DNA of 64,000 bases, taken from contig CM067322.1 in NCBI GenBank assembly GCA_034231615.1, forward strand, positions 66,139,354 through 66,203,353, read 5' to 3'. The translations under genes were made by a program, and so were the position numbers. Every line of letters starts with the position of its first letter. Positions within the stretch are counted from its first letter, which is position 1. Source of the DNA: Meghimatium bilineatum (lineage: Eukaryota > Mollusca > Gastropoda > Stylommatophora > Philomycidae). Positions 32,130 through 42,849 of the stretch are shown one piece after another. Under the pieces are notes generated by a model. That model made no database searches and had not been told where the DNA came from. It was given only the letters and a program-made list of their open reading frames with translations.

Positions 32130-32408
32130 GCACTCGGCAATTGACAAGTAGTTAGGATGCTTGTTTTGCAATCAAGAGTTTGAGTGCCTTATCTATGAAG
32201 GAACTTCGAGTACTGCATGGGTATCATTAGGAAGTTATATGGAGGTTGCTTACCCTAGCAAGGACCCCCATGGCCTTGCTGTCGCTACGCCATGTAAAGG
32301 GAAGTTCTTTTAATTTACCCTCCGGCAGAAATAAAACTCCTTACAAGGATCGAATCCTGGATCTCGCAGTTTTTAAGCCAACGCTATAACATCTCGGCCA
32401 TGCGGCAC
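32130..32408 (-). mobile_element. SINE with tRNA-Leu-like head
   Basis: The complement starts GTGCCGCATGGCCGAGATG with an A box TGGCCGAGATG (32390-32400) and, 32 bases on, a B box GGATTCGATCC (32347-32357). The region between resembles a tRNA-Leu anticodon arm. The acceptor stem cannot pair, so it is not a functional tRNA. The body extends left to about 32130; the exact end is unclear. Confidence 0.65.
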
Positions 32409-32539
32409 ACTATTATATATTGAAGGAATGATCTAACATAAAGTGATTGCTGAAATATCAAACGTTAAGTAGAAAATATGAAAAGTACCACATCACACAC
32501 AATGTCAAAGATATTTAATATTGTATACTTTATAATGAG

Positions 32540-32950
32540 ACCTCCTATAACACTTCAAATTTGACATACTTTATCATGAGACATTCTTTAACATTTGACA
32601 TACTTTATCATCAGACATTCTTTAACATTTGACATACTTTATCATGAGACATTCTTTAACATTTGACATACTTTATCATCAGACATTCTTTAACATTTGA
32701 CATACTTTATCATGAGACATTCTTTAACATTTGACATACTTTATCATGAGACATTCTTTAACATGGGTATCGGATTAATCCGGGAAGTAAGACTGCCAGG
32801 GAGAGGAGATGGCTACCTCCCTCATTTGCAGAATCTCTGAAATATGAGATGGCTAACATCTCACACCCCTACGGCATTAATAAATGATATGGGTTACTTT
32901 ACTTTTTTCACATACTTTATCATGAGACATTCTTTAACACTTCGCATCTT
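32540..32950. repeat. 34-bp minisatellite interrupted by a SINE
   Basis: Units: ACATTTGACATACTTTATCA then TGAGACATTCTTTA, about six or seven to the left of 32765 and at least one after 32906. Confidence 0.9.
32765..32905 (+). mobile_element. tRNA-derived SINE, family A, 5'-truncated copy 3
   Basis: Starts within the body at GGGTATCGGATTAATCCGGG and ends ATGGGTTACTTTACTTTTTT. The tRNA head is missing. Insertion in the 34-bp array gives clear limits. Confidence 0.85.
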
Positions 32951-33189
32951 CACATCGACATACTATATCATGTATGTGTGACTGGCATCTATAGATACTT
33001 CCAAATTATATAGGATCACGTGTATGAACATGCCGGCGTTCGTAGTAATGTCAGACAAAATATACGTTCATCAAATTCATCAATGGACAGGGAGTTAACA
33101 ATGTATAAAGAGGTGTTAGGGCGGGGTGTACTAAAACAGATTTAAGTGATTTTATATCTAGTACTGCGAGTAATTAAGTCAATATCAAT

Positions 33190-33340
33190 CAACCTTCACG
33201 AGAACAATGTCACTGACAATTTCTCTCCAGTTTACCTTGTCCGTATATTTCCGCTTCAGGTCTTTCCGTGTGATACCAATATCCAAGAGAACTATCAACT
33301 ACATTCTTTCTCATGTTGTGCTTAGCCTACCCCACCGAAA
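33190..33340 (-). mobile_element. Possible LINE C-terminal fragment
   Basis: The complement encodes LLDIGITRKDLKRKYTDKVN then WREIVSDIV, similar in style to LINE C-termini, next to a GATTGATATTG tail-like sequence. Confidence 0.4.
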
Positions 33341-33677
33341 TATCTGTCATGTGATGAAGCTTGTTGAAGATACATGATTGAAACTATGGCAGGCAATCAA
33401 CAATTTGATCTGAAGCATGCTATGAGATTGCAAGAAAATCACGAAAAAGCTCACTCTTGATAAATAAGAATGCCCAACTCTAAACAATTTCACTCTACGG
33501 TCACATTGAATGAAAAAGCTATATAGGACAACGGTTCTTGCACATTTTGTTGTAACAAACCATCTTTAACTATTTTTATGCCGCAAAATCTGAAAATATT
33601 CTGTATTTGAAAATGTCCAGGGATCAAGTATCTTTCTGTTAACAATAATAGACGATGTCTGAAAATGATATACAAGG
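33341..33677. other. Unassigned stretch
   Basis: Nothing recognised; a short minus-strand frame at 33675-33490 lacks motifs. Confidence 0.4.
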
Positions 33678-33905
33678 GTCTAGTGGTTAAAATGTATGCT
33701 TTTTGCTCCAGAGGTCGCGGTTCAAATCCCGCTCGCGACGTCTTGTCTACAAAGTGGATTTATTCGGAGATCACTTGAAGCTACGGAGTTATATCACCTG
33801 AAGCTCAGAGTTACATGCTGGCAGGCGGCGTGATGCTTCGTTGAGAGGTACTCTTGGCACGCGGCGTGACGCTTCGTTAAGAGGCACAGAATGGGATAAC
33901 CCGAG
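33678..33905 (+). mobile_element. tRNA-derived SINE, family B, best copy
   Basis: Head TCTAGTGGTTAAAATG and a B box GGTTCAAATCC (33719-33729), then CTACAAAGTGGATTTATTCG. The body holds a local duplication of GGCGTGA-GCTTCGTT-AGAGG. It is related to the copies at 6985 and 31375. Confidence 0.8.
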
Positions 33906-34216
33906 TACACTGAAGTCAATCATTTAAGTCTTTTGAGTCCCCTTTGTTGCGTTTTGTAAATGAAAATATAACAGTAATATTTTCCTAATGAATAATACAA
34001 AGATTTTAAAATATTGCTTTTTTATCGGTAATTAATACTTTGCCTGATCGGTACCCTTCGATAATCGGCTCTGTGGCGGTATTCTTAGACATCTGTGTTC
34101 GATTCTGGTCCTGCTTTGATAACCCGTACTCCAACGATATTGGTTAAAATTTTCAAAGACGAATCTGTGTAATCGACATTTATATAATTGTCTGAATGTT
34201 GCTTAAAATAAATAAG
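33906..34216. other. Unassigned stretch
   Basis: Nothing recognised. Confidence 0.4.
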
Positions 34217-34713
34217 GGGCTGTTTATAAATTACGCCAACAATGTTTTATAACGTTTTGATTCCCTCGTCCCCACCGAATACGGATGTGTCGGGCTATTG
34301 GCGCAAATAAAACCGCAACGCATTTCCATTCTCTGGACTACATTCTGCTGGAAATCTAGTAGCTCCATTGTCCTGCTACAAGAGAGAACCTGCGGAATTT
34401 GAGAATGAACGCTGAAGAAGGAGAACCCCTCGTCAATATCTTTCAGAAATTCAGCTTCCCCCTAAACAAAATACTGCTTAATTATGTCAAAAACAGTTAA
34501 GCCCCACCCAATTATTAAAACTTTCAGCTGGAAGAATGTGGGAAAAAAATTACATTCCTAGTTTCACATTGTTTTAAAATTCAAACACTTTAATAAAAAC
34601 AGTATTGTTAAAAATCCACCCCCACCGCTCCCCATCCACGTCAACAACTGTAAAACTTTTGCTAACCCTCCTCTCCAAATGTTGGACGTAACTTATGAAA
34701 AGTTCCTAACTCG
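34217..34713. mobile_element. MITE with GGGGCTGT ends, copy 2, carrying a nested repeat
   Basis: Left end GGGGCTGTTTATAAATTACG then CCAAC. The right end complements to GGAACTTTTCATAAGTTACG then TCCAAC, an imperfect inverted repeat of about 25 bases. TAA precedes the left end and follows the right end. A GAA-tailed repeat is nested at 34262. Confidence 0.6.
34262..34424 (+). repeat. GAA-tailed dispersed repeat, copy 12 (subfamily II)
   Basis: CGAATACGGATGTGTCGGGC, AAATAAAACCGCAACGC, GGAAATCTAGTAGCTCC and the tail AATGAACGCTGAAGAAGG. Confidence 0.85.
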
Positions 34714-35267
34714 TGTGGAATTTATTCTTGTTTCTATCTTTCTATTTTTATACCTGTACATTTTTCTTTTTATTGTTGCCCTTGTGACAACCGGGGTATG
34801 GACCTCTATATAGTTGAAAATAACATGTGAAAATAATAGTCACTGTCTTTCCAGGCATGTCGGAGGAAGCGACTAAGGAAACTTAAGGATCTGTCACCTG
34901 TTAAAAAAATCATATCTCATTTTCTTACTTTTGTCTTCTATCAAATAAGCTCCATGGATGCCGAGGAGATGTCCAGCGAGCATTTCACCTTTGTCCTAAA
35001 GTGGCAGGCTCTTAGGTGAGGTGGAGTGCTAGATGTGCCATCGCTGTGGACGTGTCAACAAACCTGACATAAGGATGATGATACAGTTGGCCTAGAAGTG
35101 TATGCTATGCTCCTGGCAGGATGTTATAATCCTTGGATACTGGCGCACTGGAATGTCTCCTAAATATGCATCCATAAACATCCCTTATACAGCCATGTCT
35201 TTGAGACAACCGTACATGATCTCGGGTGTCACCTCAGTTACACAACTGAAAAGAAGATGACTATTTT
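34714..35267. other. Unassigned; possible start of a GAA-tailed repeat near 34850
   Basis: CAGGCATGTCGGAGGAAGCG then ACTAAGGAAAC resembles the distal end of the GAA-tailed family. An open plus frame at about 34866-35012 ends at a GTGAGG donor-like site, but its start overlaps the repeat-like segment, so I do not call an exon. Confidence 0.35.
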
Positions 35268-35450
35268 CTGAAACACAACGGGCTGTCAAGAGCTACCTGC
35301 TCATAGCTAAAACACGACGGGCTGTCAAGAGCTACCTGCTCATAGCTAAAACACGACGGGCTGTCAAGAGCTACCTGCTCATAGCTAAAACACGACGGGC
35401 TGTCAAGAGCTACCTGCTCATAGCTAAAACACGACAGACTGTCAAAAGCT
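35268..35450. repeat. 39-bp minisatellite, left of mariner
   Basis: Units: CTAAAACACGACGGGCTGTC then AAGAGCTACCTGCTCATAG, about 4.5 copies. It continues at 36181 after the mariner. Confidence 0.95.
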
Positions 35451-35451
35451 A

Positions 35452-36178
35452 CGAGGCGTGTTCAAATGAAAACGGGACTTGTGGATTTATTTAAAAAGTA
35501 TCATACGCAATTTAATATTTTCAACGGAATTGAACAAAGCAACCACTTGTGAATAAGAATGCACCTGGGTTCATCAGAAAAAATCTCCGTATGCATTTAG
35601 GCAAGCATCCCACTGTTTAGGTAGACGTCGAATGCCGTCCGAGAAAAAGTTGCGTGGCTGTTCTCTGAACCATGTGGTCACCGCTGTCTTCACGTCTGCG
35701 TCGCTGTTGAATCGCTGTCCCTTTAGTGCTTTCTTCAATGGTCCGAACAAATGGAAATCACACGGGGATAAATCGGGACTATAGGCTGGGTGATGAAGAA
35801 CTTCCCAATTCTTCTTTGCCAATGTTTCCTGCACAATTTTTGCGACGTCTTTAAACATACGCACCCACTCCATCACTCTGGTCCTCGACAAACATTTGTC
35901 ACCATATGCTGCCTTCATTCTCCGATGAATGTCTACTGCTTGACATCCTTCAAATGAAAGAAACTGGATCACAGCACGCTGATTCACTTTGGACGGGTTC
36001 GGAATCACACCAGCCATATTGTTAACAGTCTTCTGCAGCACATATGCATGCTGGGAAGATGAACACGTGACCGTATGTAAATTATTGGATACTCATTACT
36101 AGTGCAAAATGTCATCAATATCAGTGCGCTCTATCACGCGTGGTGTAACAAGTCCCGTTTTCATTTGAACACGCCTCG
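35452..36178 (-). mobile_element. Internally deleted mariner, perfect 31-bp inverted repeats
   Basis: The inverted repeats at 35452-35482 and 36148-36178 are identical (CGAGGCGTGTTCAAATGAAA and 11 more bases). TA flanks both ends (35450-35451 and 36179-36180), and removing the element restores a normal 39-bp unit (AGCTACCTGCTC). At 727 bases it is about half the usual 1.3 kb. Identical ends and an undamaged frame suggest recent transposition driven by a source copy elsewhere. Confidence 0.97.
35574..36041 (-). CDS. In-frame deleted mariner transposase, 155 codons
   Basis: Residues 1-65 hold the N-terminal helix-turn-helix (RAVIQFLSFEGCQAVDIHRR, then RTRVMEWVRMFKD), which normally binds the inverted repeats. 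It joins directly to a C-terminal part with HHPAYSPDLSPCDFHLFGPL, which contains the third catalytic Asp (CDF). About 190 residues with the first two Asp (the usual DETW and HDN motifs) are gone, so it cannot catalyse transposition. The frame is unbroken, ending CLNAYGDFF. If expressed it could bind ends and interfere with active transposase; that is inference. Confidence 0.93.
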   Translation of the reverse strand: MLQKTVNNMAGVIPNPSKVNQRAVIQFLSFEGCQAVDIHRRMKAAYGDKCLSRTRVMEWVRMFKDVAKIVQETLAKKNWEVLHHPAYSPDLSPCDFHLFGPLKKALKGQRFNSDADVKTAVTTWFREQPRNFFSDGIRRLPKQWDACLNAYGDFF

Positions 36179-36180
36179 TA

Positions 36181-36310
36181 CCTGCTCATAGCTAAAACAC
36201 GACGGGCTGTCAAGTTCTACCTGCTCATAGCTACAGGGATTATTTCATCATCATCATGTGTAAAGAGCTACCTGCTCATAGCTAAAGGGATTTTTTTCAT
36301 CATCATCATA
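36181..36310. repeat. 39-bp minisatellite, right of mariner, decaying
   Basis: CCTGCTCATAGCTAAAACAC continues the array, then diverges into units containing TTTCATCATCATCAT. Confidence 0.85.
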
Positions 36311-36549
36311 TTTTATTGTAAATGTACACGCTCAAAATATTTGTTCAATTCCTCATGCATCCTCTGAAATGACACAACACTTTAAGAACCGCTGATGTAA
36401 GACTTTCAAAAAACTATTGGAAACTTCTACATAAAACAGGATACCAGTGTAACACCCAATATGTAACGGGGTTTTAACAAAGGAAAACACTATCCCATAA
36501 GCGGACAAATGTGATGACAAACGTGCACTACCAATGTGTTAATCATATA

Positions 36550-36660
36550 CAAGAAACAATTTTATTAAGAGAAAGATATAAGAAACATTAACAAAACTAG
36601 TGCGTCGACCAACATGCATTCATCAGGAAACAAGAAAACAGTGATAATCAATGGTTAGAC
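36550..36660 (-). mobile_element. Possible Penelope-like end fragment
   Basis: The complement CCTGATGAATGCATGTTGGT then CGACGCAC is reminiscent of the CTGATGA-GTCG-ACG motif of Penelope ends. Confidence 0.3.
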
Positions 36661-36739
36661 CGCTAGCTGCAGCTTGAATTACCGTGTGCTCTCTCATCAC
36701 GCCGACATTCCTGTCAAAAAAAAATTATCAGCTCTCGCT

Positions 36740-36860
36740 CTCTGTTGCTCAAGCCAAGTCAGATCCAACAGATACAAGATAGACACAACAGATCTGTGTA
36801 CCTGTGGTAAAAGCTCTGTGACAGGCGAACACCTGTTTCAGATCTGTACAGCTTGAGATA
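36740..36860 (+). mobile_element. RNase H LINE terminal zinc-finger fragment
   Basis: Encodes SNRYKIDTTDLCTCGKSSVT then GEHLFQICTA, the C-terminal CxCG...EH(x)4C segment seen at 9360 and 37990. Confidence 0.75.
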
Positions 36861-37319
36861 GTGAATGAAGTAGTGCTTGGGCATAAACTGTGTCCTTTCA
36901 TAAACTTTCCATAAGAGTCGTGCCGCAGCGTCGGGAACCGAACGCTGGTAGTTTTTTCTGTCATGAATATGAACGTAGTAGTAAGCAATAGTAGATCATA
37001 TACAACTTAGTTGTATAGGTATTACTGATTTAGATTCCGTTAACTTCTGTTATTCCCATCTCTTTACACATTAAGCTACTGTTCGTCCTCTTTACGTGTT
37101 CAACATCTTCTAGTTCGTGAAACTTACGTGTTCAAAGTCTATTAGTGTCTTTATTGCGTATTCAACGTCTGTTAGTGCGCCCAGTTTACGTGTACATCTG
37201 TTAATCCGTATGAGTTTAATTTCTGCTAGTCCGTCCTCTTAACGTGTTTAACTTATAATAACCCATCCTCTTTCATTGTTTAGCTTCTGATAGTCCGAAC
37301 TCTCTATGTGTTAAATTCT
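36861..37319. other. Degenerate repeats, no gene
   Basis: From about 37040, loose units with TCCTCTTTACGTGTTCAAC and CTTCTGATAGTCCG anticipate the array at 37320. Confidence 0.5.
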
Positions 37320-37475
37320 GATAGTCTGTCCTCTTTACGAGTTCAACTTCTGATAATCCGCCCTCTTTGATAGTCTGTCCTCTTTACGAGTTCAACTTCT
37401 GATAATCCGCCCTCTTTGATAGTCTTTCCTCTTTACGAGTTCAACTTCTAATAATCCGCCATCTTTGAATGATCT
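37320..37475. repeat. 55-bp tandem repeat, about 3 copies
   Basis: Units: CTCTTTACGAGTTCAACTTC then TGATAATCCGCCCTCTTTGA and TAGTCTGTC. Confidence 0.85.
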
Positions 37476-37864
37476 TTCTGTTATGTTCTTTCTTCTTTCA
37501 ACTTCTGTTATATGTTTTTTTTGCGTGTTTTATTTCTGATATTCCAACATCTTACGCATTCAGCTTCTTTTCCTTGTTCCCTTCTCATGCTTAACATCTG
37601 CTCCTCCGACCAATTTTCGTAAATTTATTCACGGCATTTAGTTACAGTACAGTCAGGGATCACTTTCTGAATCGTCTCATTGGTGACTCACAAAACTTTA
37701 AATATGAAATGCATGTCATATATGGCTGCATCCAAACTCCGAGGCATCGCATGGATCTACTGATCATGACATGCTATTGTGCATGGTAAGGCGATACCAG
37801 GCAGGTTGGCATGCGAGGCACCAATAAACTGGGTGTTCTCAGTGTATAAGCGACGTGTTAAAAC
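37476..37864. other. Unassigned stretch
   Basis: Nothing recognised beyond decaying 55-bp units. Confidence 0.4.
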
Positions 37865-38325
37865 TATCTCATGACCACCTACTGGATGTAGACATGGAAC
37901 CCCTCAAGTCTGGAAGCAGTGCCGTCTCAGTAGGCCATATTTTCTCCCTCTCTTCTTGGTAGAGTTGACAGGCATGAAGAATGTGTTCTGCAATCTCTGG
38001 GCTCAGTCCACAGTTGCACAGGTCTGTCTCACCAATCTTCAGCTTTCGAAACATGTGACTTCTCAGTCTGTTGTGACCAGTTCGTAGTCTGAAAATGATG
38101 GTTTGTTCCTTGCGTGACATTTGGTGGTAGGGGTCATTTGGTTCTGCAGTTGGGTGCATTTGCTTCCACTTTTTCTTATATTCTGCTTTTAACATGGTCT
38201 TACTTTCATAGTACGTATTATCATTTGCTATTTGTTCCAGTGATCCCCCTTTCCTTGCCAGGAGACCAGCCTTTTCATTTCCAGGTATGCCACAGTGACC
38301 TGGGATCCACTGCAATACTGTTTCT
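37865..38325 (-). mobile_element. RNase H LINE, C-terminal fragment with a lost catalytic Asp
   Basis: One open frame: MQWIPGHCGIPGNEKAGLLA (last RNase H block), then FRLRTGHNRLRSHMFRKLKI and DLCNCGLSPEIAEHILHACQ. In the block NEKAGLLA the usual Asp is Gly; the copy at 8494 has NEKADQLA. Upstream RNase H blocks are missing, so this is 5'-truncated and inactive. Confidence 0.88.
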
Positions 38326-38969
38326 TTGCTGGTTCATAGTCAAGACTTAATGTTTTCTTGAATGCACAGATCCACATGTTTAAGAGAAGGAAAGACATAT
38401 TCCCTGATGTATAATATAGATCAATACTTGGAACACATAAAGTGCTGATATAAACAAATATTCCAAGTCATTATTTCAGCTGCGATTAGTAGAGATTACA
38501 TGAATAAGCCAGTATCCAAAGTTATATTATGAGTACCTCAGCTAAGATTACTTTCTATTATTACAATAACAAAGGTAATCTACATTTAGTTTCTATGGCA
38601 ACAATAATATACTTAAGCTATGATTATTTTCAGTGACTACAGTGAATTATGGAATGACGTTATTGCACTTTGGACAGACACATAGGTGAGCAGTCTCCCC
38701 AAACAAATGACGAAGGAACGCTAATGGTTGTACTGACACGCTAGTTGAATATGCTCCTTATTCTACCCTATAGAAGCGGTTAGCATATACTCTGTTCATA
38801 CTAAGATTGGAGTGGGTCAAAACACACCCACATATTACTCCGCGACAACAGGAGATTTTTTAATAGCTGATGACATTTAATAACAACATAATTAATTATT
38901 TAGAACTTTTTACATTGTGTAAAGAACTATAATGGGTGCCCCCCCCCTCCTTAACTTCTTTGCGCCTGC
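38326..38969. repeat. Outlying part of a degenerate 38-bp satellite
   Basis: At 38520-38650, TCAGCTAAGATTACTTTCTA and AAGCTATGATTATTTTCAG match monomers of the array at 40060-41270. The rest is unassigned. Confidence 0.5.
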
Positions 38970-39255
38970 GCAAAAAGGTGCTAAAACACTTAATATGAAG
39001 AACGAATTACTAAGAGACATAAAGATCAGGCAAATAAAATATTTTGGAAATATTAAAAGACATGACACCTTATTGAAGACCTTACTTGAGGGAAAAGTCA
39101 AAGAGAAGCGAGCAAGAGGTAGAGATACCAGTGGGAGAGTAACATCACAAGATGGACAGATTACAGTCTAGCAGTGTGCACCACCAAAACAAGATACGGG
39201 ATGTTGGAGATCCGTTGCAACCAACCTTCGTTGCGGAGACGACATTGATGGTGAA
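38970..39255 (+). mobile_element. LINE family C, short 5'-truncated copy
   Basis: Encodes LNMKNELLRDIKIRQIKYFG then NIKRHDTLLKTLLEGKVKEK, nearly identical to 26710-26830. Frame damage follows (AGAGATACCAGTGGG lacks bases), and it ends near GCGGAGACGACATTGATGG. Confidence 0.88.
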
Positions 39256-39397
39256 CGATAATAACTACGGGTATAGTAATTTATCATGGAATGCTAAAGA
39301 TATGGAGTATTAAATGTATTTTAAAGCGTACATTACTATTGTGCTAGACATGTTTCACTTAGCAATAATAGATTTAAATTAAGAACGGTATTATGAG

Positions 39398-39790
39398 CAA
39401 TCTATCTATCTATTTGCTAAACCTTTTATTGCCTTTCAGCGTCAGGGGTAGAAAAGTTCTCTGGAGATGGCCATCGTATGTGCTGAGTATATTATGAAAT
39501 TTGTCGCCTCTTTTATTTTGGTGGTCCATCGTTTTCGTGGTCAGCCTCTAGGTCTGTCTTCACTGTATCTGTGTAGCATAGCTTGCTGTGGTGTGATGGT
39601 GGTAGTCTGCTGATGTGTACAAACCATTTGATCTGTTGGCTCTTAATATATTCCAAGATTGGGGCGGTGTCGGTTCTTTGTCTAATGTCATCATTTCTCA
39701 CTCTGCCTCTTAGCGATATTCCTAGGATTCTGCGTAAGCATGTCATTTCGGTTGTCACAAGTTTACGTTTGTCCATGTTTGATCAATGCA
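39398..39790 (-). mobile_element. LINE family B copy with CTAT tail
   Basis: The complement encodes MTCLRRILGISLRGRVRNDD, ILEYIKSQQIKWFVHISRLP, then a frameshift before the Arg-Trp block. The tail CTATCTATCTAT is at 39403. The coding part is cleaner than in other B copies. Confidence 0.85.
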
Positions 39791-40059
39791 CTATATTATT
39801 GCGCACGTAACAGTCTATTTATGCGTCCAATAACCAATCAGAAACACTGACCTACTTGATTCTTAGACTGAACAGAGTATAGTTTTATATTGATCTTGCC
39901 TGGTTCGAAATCATGTCCTGAAAATAAAAATCTGGGCTTAGTTCATGAAGAGTTATCTTTATCCCGACGGAAGGTTGCTGCCTTGGAACCTACCTTTACC
40001 TTTACTACCCTATAGGTTTCCTATTGTACAAGTTCCATGTTAAATAATATATCTAAGCT

Positions 40060-41270
40060 ATATTACTTTTTATAGCTACAATAATTGAGCTAAGCTATAA
40101 TTGCGCTTTACAAACTACGATAACTGCACTTACTTATAAAACTACATTAATTCACCTAAACCATGATTAATTTTTGATGACTACAATAATAGTCTCAAGC
40201 TATTATTACTGTCTACAACTACAATAATAGTCTCAAGCTATTATTACTGTCTACAACTACAATAATAGTCTCAAGCTATTATTACTGTCTACAACTACAA
40301 TAATAGTCTCAAGCTATTATTACTGTCTACAACTACAATAATAGTCTCAAGCTATTATTACTGTCTACAACTACAATAATAGTCTCAAGCTATTATTACT
40401 GTCTACAACTACAATAATAGTCTCAAGCTATTATTACTGTCTACAACTACAATAATAGTCTCAAGCTATTATTACTGTCTACAACTACAATAATAGATTT
40501 TAGCTAATAATAAATTTCGTGACTATAATAATAGACCTAAGTTATGATTACTCTCCCGTGACTACAGTAACAGACCTAAGCTATGATTACCTTCCGAGAC
40601 TACAATAATAGGCATAAGCTATGATTACCTTCCGAGACTACAATAATAGGCATAAGCTATGATTACTTACCGTGACTACAATAATAGGCATAAGCTATGA
40701 TTACTTACCGTGACTACAATATATTTATAGAGCTAAGCTATGATTACTTTCCGTTACTACAATATATTTATAGAGCTAAGCTATGATTACTTTCCGTTAC
40801 TACAATAACATGCCTAAATTACTTTCCGTTGCCACAATACTAAACCTAAGCTATGATACAATTCCTAGATAAGGGTGGGGTAGGGATTGTAAGGCTGAAG
40901 CACTCTCCCTAATAAGGAAAATATACATTATCAAAGAAGGCACTCTCATAGCAGCATTCCAAGAAACATGATAATCAAACCACCTTCAAAAACGAAATGA
41001 TGATTGTGTTTTTTCTTTTTCTTTTGTTTTTCTTAAATTAAAAAAAACCACCTCCATTAACAATACTATATATACGATCCTGGTATAATTACTTTCAATG
41101 ACAATACTAACAGATCTAAGCTATGATTACTTTCAATGATTACAATAACACGACTAAGCTATGATTACTTTCAATGATTACAATAACACGTCTAAGCTAT
41201 GATTAATTTATATGACTACAATAACAGACCTAAGATATTATAACTTTTTATTATTACAATAACAGACATT
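40060..41270. repeat. 38-bp satellite, homogeneous core at 40190-40500
   Basis: The core has eight identical units: TCTCAAGCTATTATTACTGT then CTACAACTACAATAATAG. Outer units (AAGCTATGATTACTTTC with GACTACAATAA) are diverged. A block at 40865-41090 interrupts the array. Confidence 0.95.
40865..41090 (+). mobile_element. Possible LINE endonuclease-domain scrap
   Basis: Encodes IIKEGTLIAAFQET, reminiscent of the N-terminal ALQET motif of LINE apurinic endonucleases, with stops soon after. Too short for certainty. Confidence 0.3.
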
Positions 41271-41579
41271 AAATCACGATGACATTTCTTCTTTGTATGA
41301 TTATAAGAATCGATATAGAATTTCTAATAATACTGTAAAAGACAATAGCTTTGATTAAATATCATGTCTCTACGATTACAATACTACACATAAGCTATGA
41401 CTAAGAATATATGTCTATTCAAATTGCAATCTAAAATTGAAACCCATTTTACAAAGACAGATATGTAAGTGTGATGAAAATATCTTGAAAGAAGTTATTT
41501 CAACAAGAGAGCTGCTTACCTGCATCAGAATGAGATACATCATGAGAAGAGATAAAAACACATCGTGACAACAGCCAAG
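41271..41579. other. Unassigned, decayed satellite edge
   Basis: TAAGCTATGACTAAG at 41391 is the last visible relic of the 38-bp monomer. Confidence 0.4.
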
Positions 41580-41725
41580 TTGATGAGCCAGAGGGGTAGA
41601 GAAAGAGCACGAGAGAATATGCTTGACATCCTGGCATTGTGGCATGGGAGAACATCGGCATCAGAAATGGTTGATAACACACGAAACAGAAAGCCGTGGA
41701 AAGGTAGGTTAACTAACGACACACG
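41580..41725 (+). mobile_element. LINE family A, short C-terminal fragment
   Basis: Encodes RGRERARENMLDILALWHGR then MVDNTRNR, paralleling RGRQFEKYLDGLSLWHKK and NNTRDR at 14320. Confidence 0.7.
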
Positions 41726-42594
41726 GAATGGAGCATACGAAGAAGAGTATAACTACAAAATAATATATCAACTTGATTGAAATATATACCTAAGCTTTAA
41801 TTGAGTATCGATCTAAATTTTAACAATACAAAATAGAGTTCCTAATTGAGAATAATGTGTAACTAGAATTTCATTATAAATTATACTTCCTAATTAACAT
41901 GGAAATGTATGTCATATAACTATAAAACAGAATGTTTACATTTTATTGAAAGAAAATTATCTGTAATTGAGAGTAGTGGCCTGATTTTTGTCTATGTAAA
42001 ATAGAATTCTCATTTCACAAAGCTTTAAAAAATACCAGAATATATGATGCATTCTCATTGACATTATCTATAAAAACTCATGAATGTGGGAACGTTGATA
42101 CAGGATTATCATAAATTTGAGGCTCCTTACGACCAATTTTTAATTAAAAAATGATTAAGCTCCTAGAATTTGTACACAAACTACTGAAAACATAATACAA
42201 AGTATATTACAGTGAGATGCAAATAAACAACTTTAATTCTTATCATTATGTTTTGTGGATTATGTTAATTTCTTGTAGTTTGGTTGAATTTTGACAGAAG
42301 TTATGAGAGAAACATTTCTACCAACAACATGTACTCACTGCAGCAAAACTGAAATCCAACAGGAAAAGCAACAACAACCCTACTTGTTGGTTATACAAGA
42401 CTTGTCACATTCTTATAAATTTAAACAAGAAAATATGCAAAAAGTGATACATTTTAAAATTGGCCAAAGTTCAAAATAACAGACCTATACCAAAACATGC
42501 ATTTTCATTTTCAGTAAGATTTAGAAATGAGATGATCAATATGGCATCCCTGAATTGGTGACAACTATATTCTCGGTGTTAAACGACGAAGAAC
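41726..42594. other. Unassigned AT-rich stretch
   Basis: Nothing recognised; very AT-rich, with loose AATTTCATT-type repeats. Confidence 0.4.
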
Positions 42595-42830
42595 AGTCAT
42601 GCTTTCTGGTAAAGAAGCAACAATAATACTGCAGGTGAACGTCGAAGGTGGAAAAACAGAGGAGGACAACTAAAAACATGGCAGGCAAGATCAAATGATG
42701 GACAGAAACAATATTTGTGCTTACTCATCCGTATCGTTGAAGATACAAATCGCTGGAGGACTGTGTGCTGAAGAAGCATCCAATGTGGTTACCCATAGGA
42801 CCCTAGTGGGTTACGGGTTTATATATAGAT
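42595..42830 (+). mobile_element. LINE family E, diverged 3' fragment
   Basis: AATACTGCAGGTGAACGTCG and GATACAAATCGCTGGAGGAC correspond to 43583 and 43700 of the following copy. It ends CACCCATAGGACCCTAGTGG-like before a TATATATAG tail. Frames are broken. Confidence 0.8.
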
Positions 42831-42849
42831 ATTCTGGGGGGATGCATAA

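Noticed and set aside
32340-32408. Functional tRNA-Leu gene
   Set aside because: The acceptor strands do not pair and there is no terminator; it is better explained as a SINE head.
33683-33760. Functional tRNA gene on the plus strand
   Set aside because: A and B boxes are present, but stems do not close and the body is shared with two other repeats.
34866-35015. Exon with CAG acceptor and GTGAGG donor
   Set aside because: Its left part resembles the distal end of the GAA-tailed repeat and the protein shows no family features.
35268-36310. Repeat-spacer pattern around the mariner
   Set aside because: It is a 39-bp minisatellite interrupted by one transposon.
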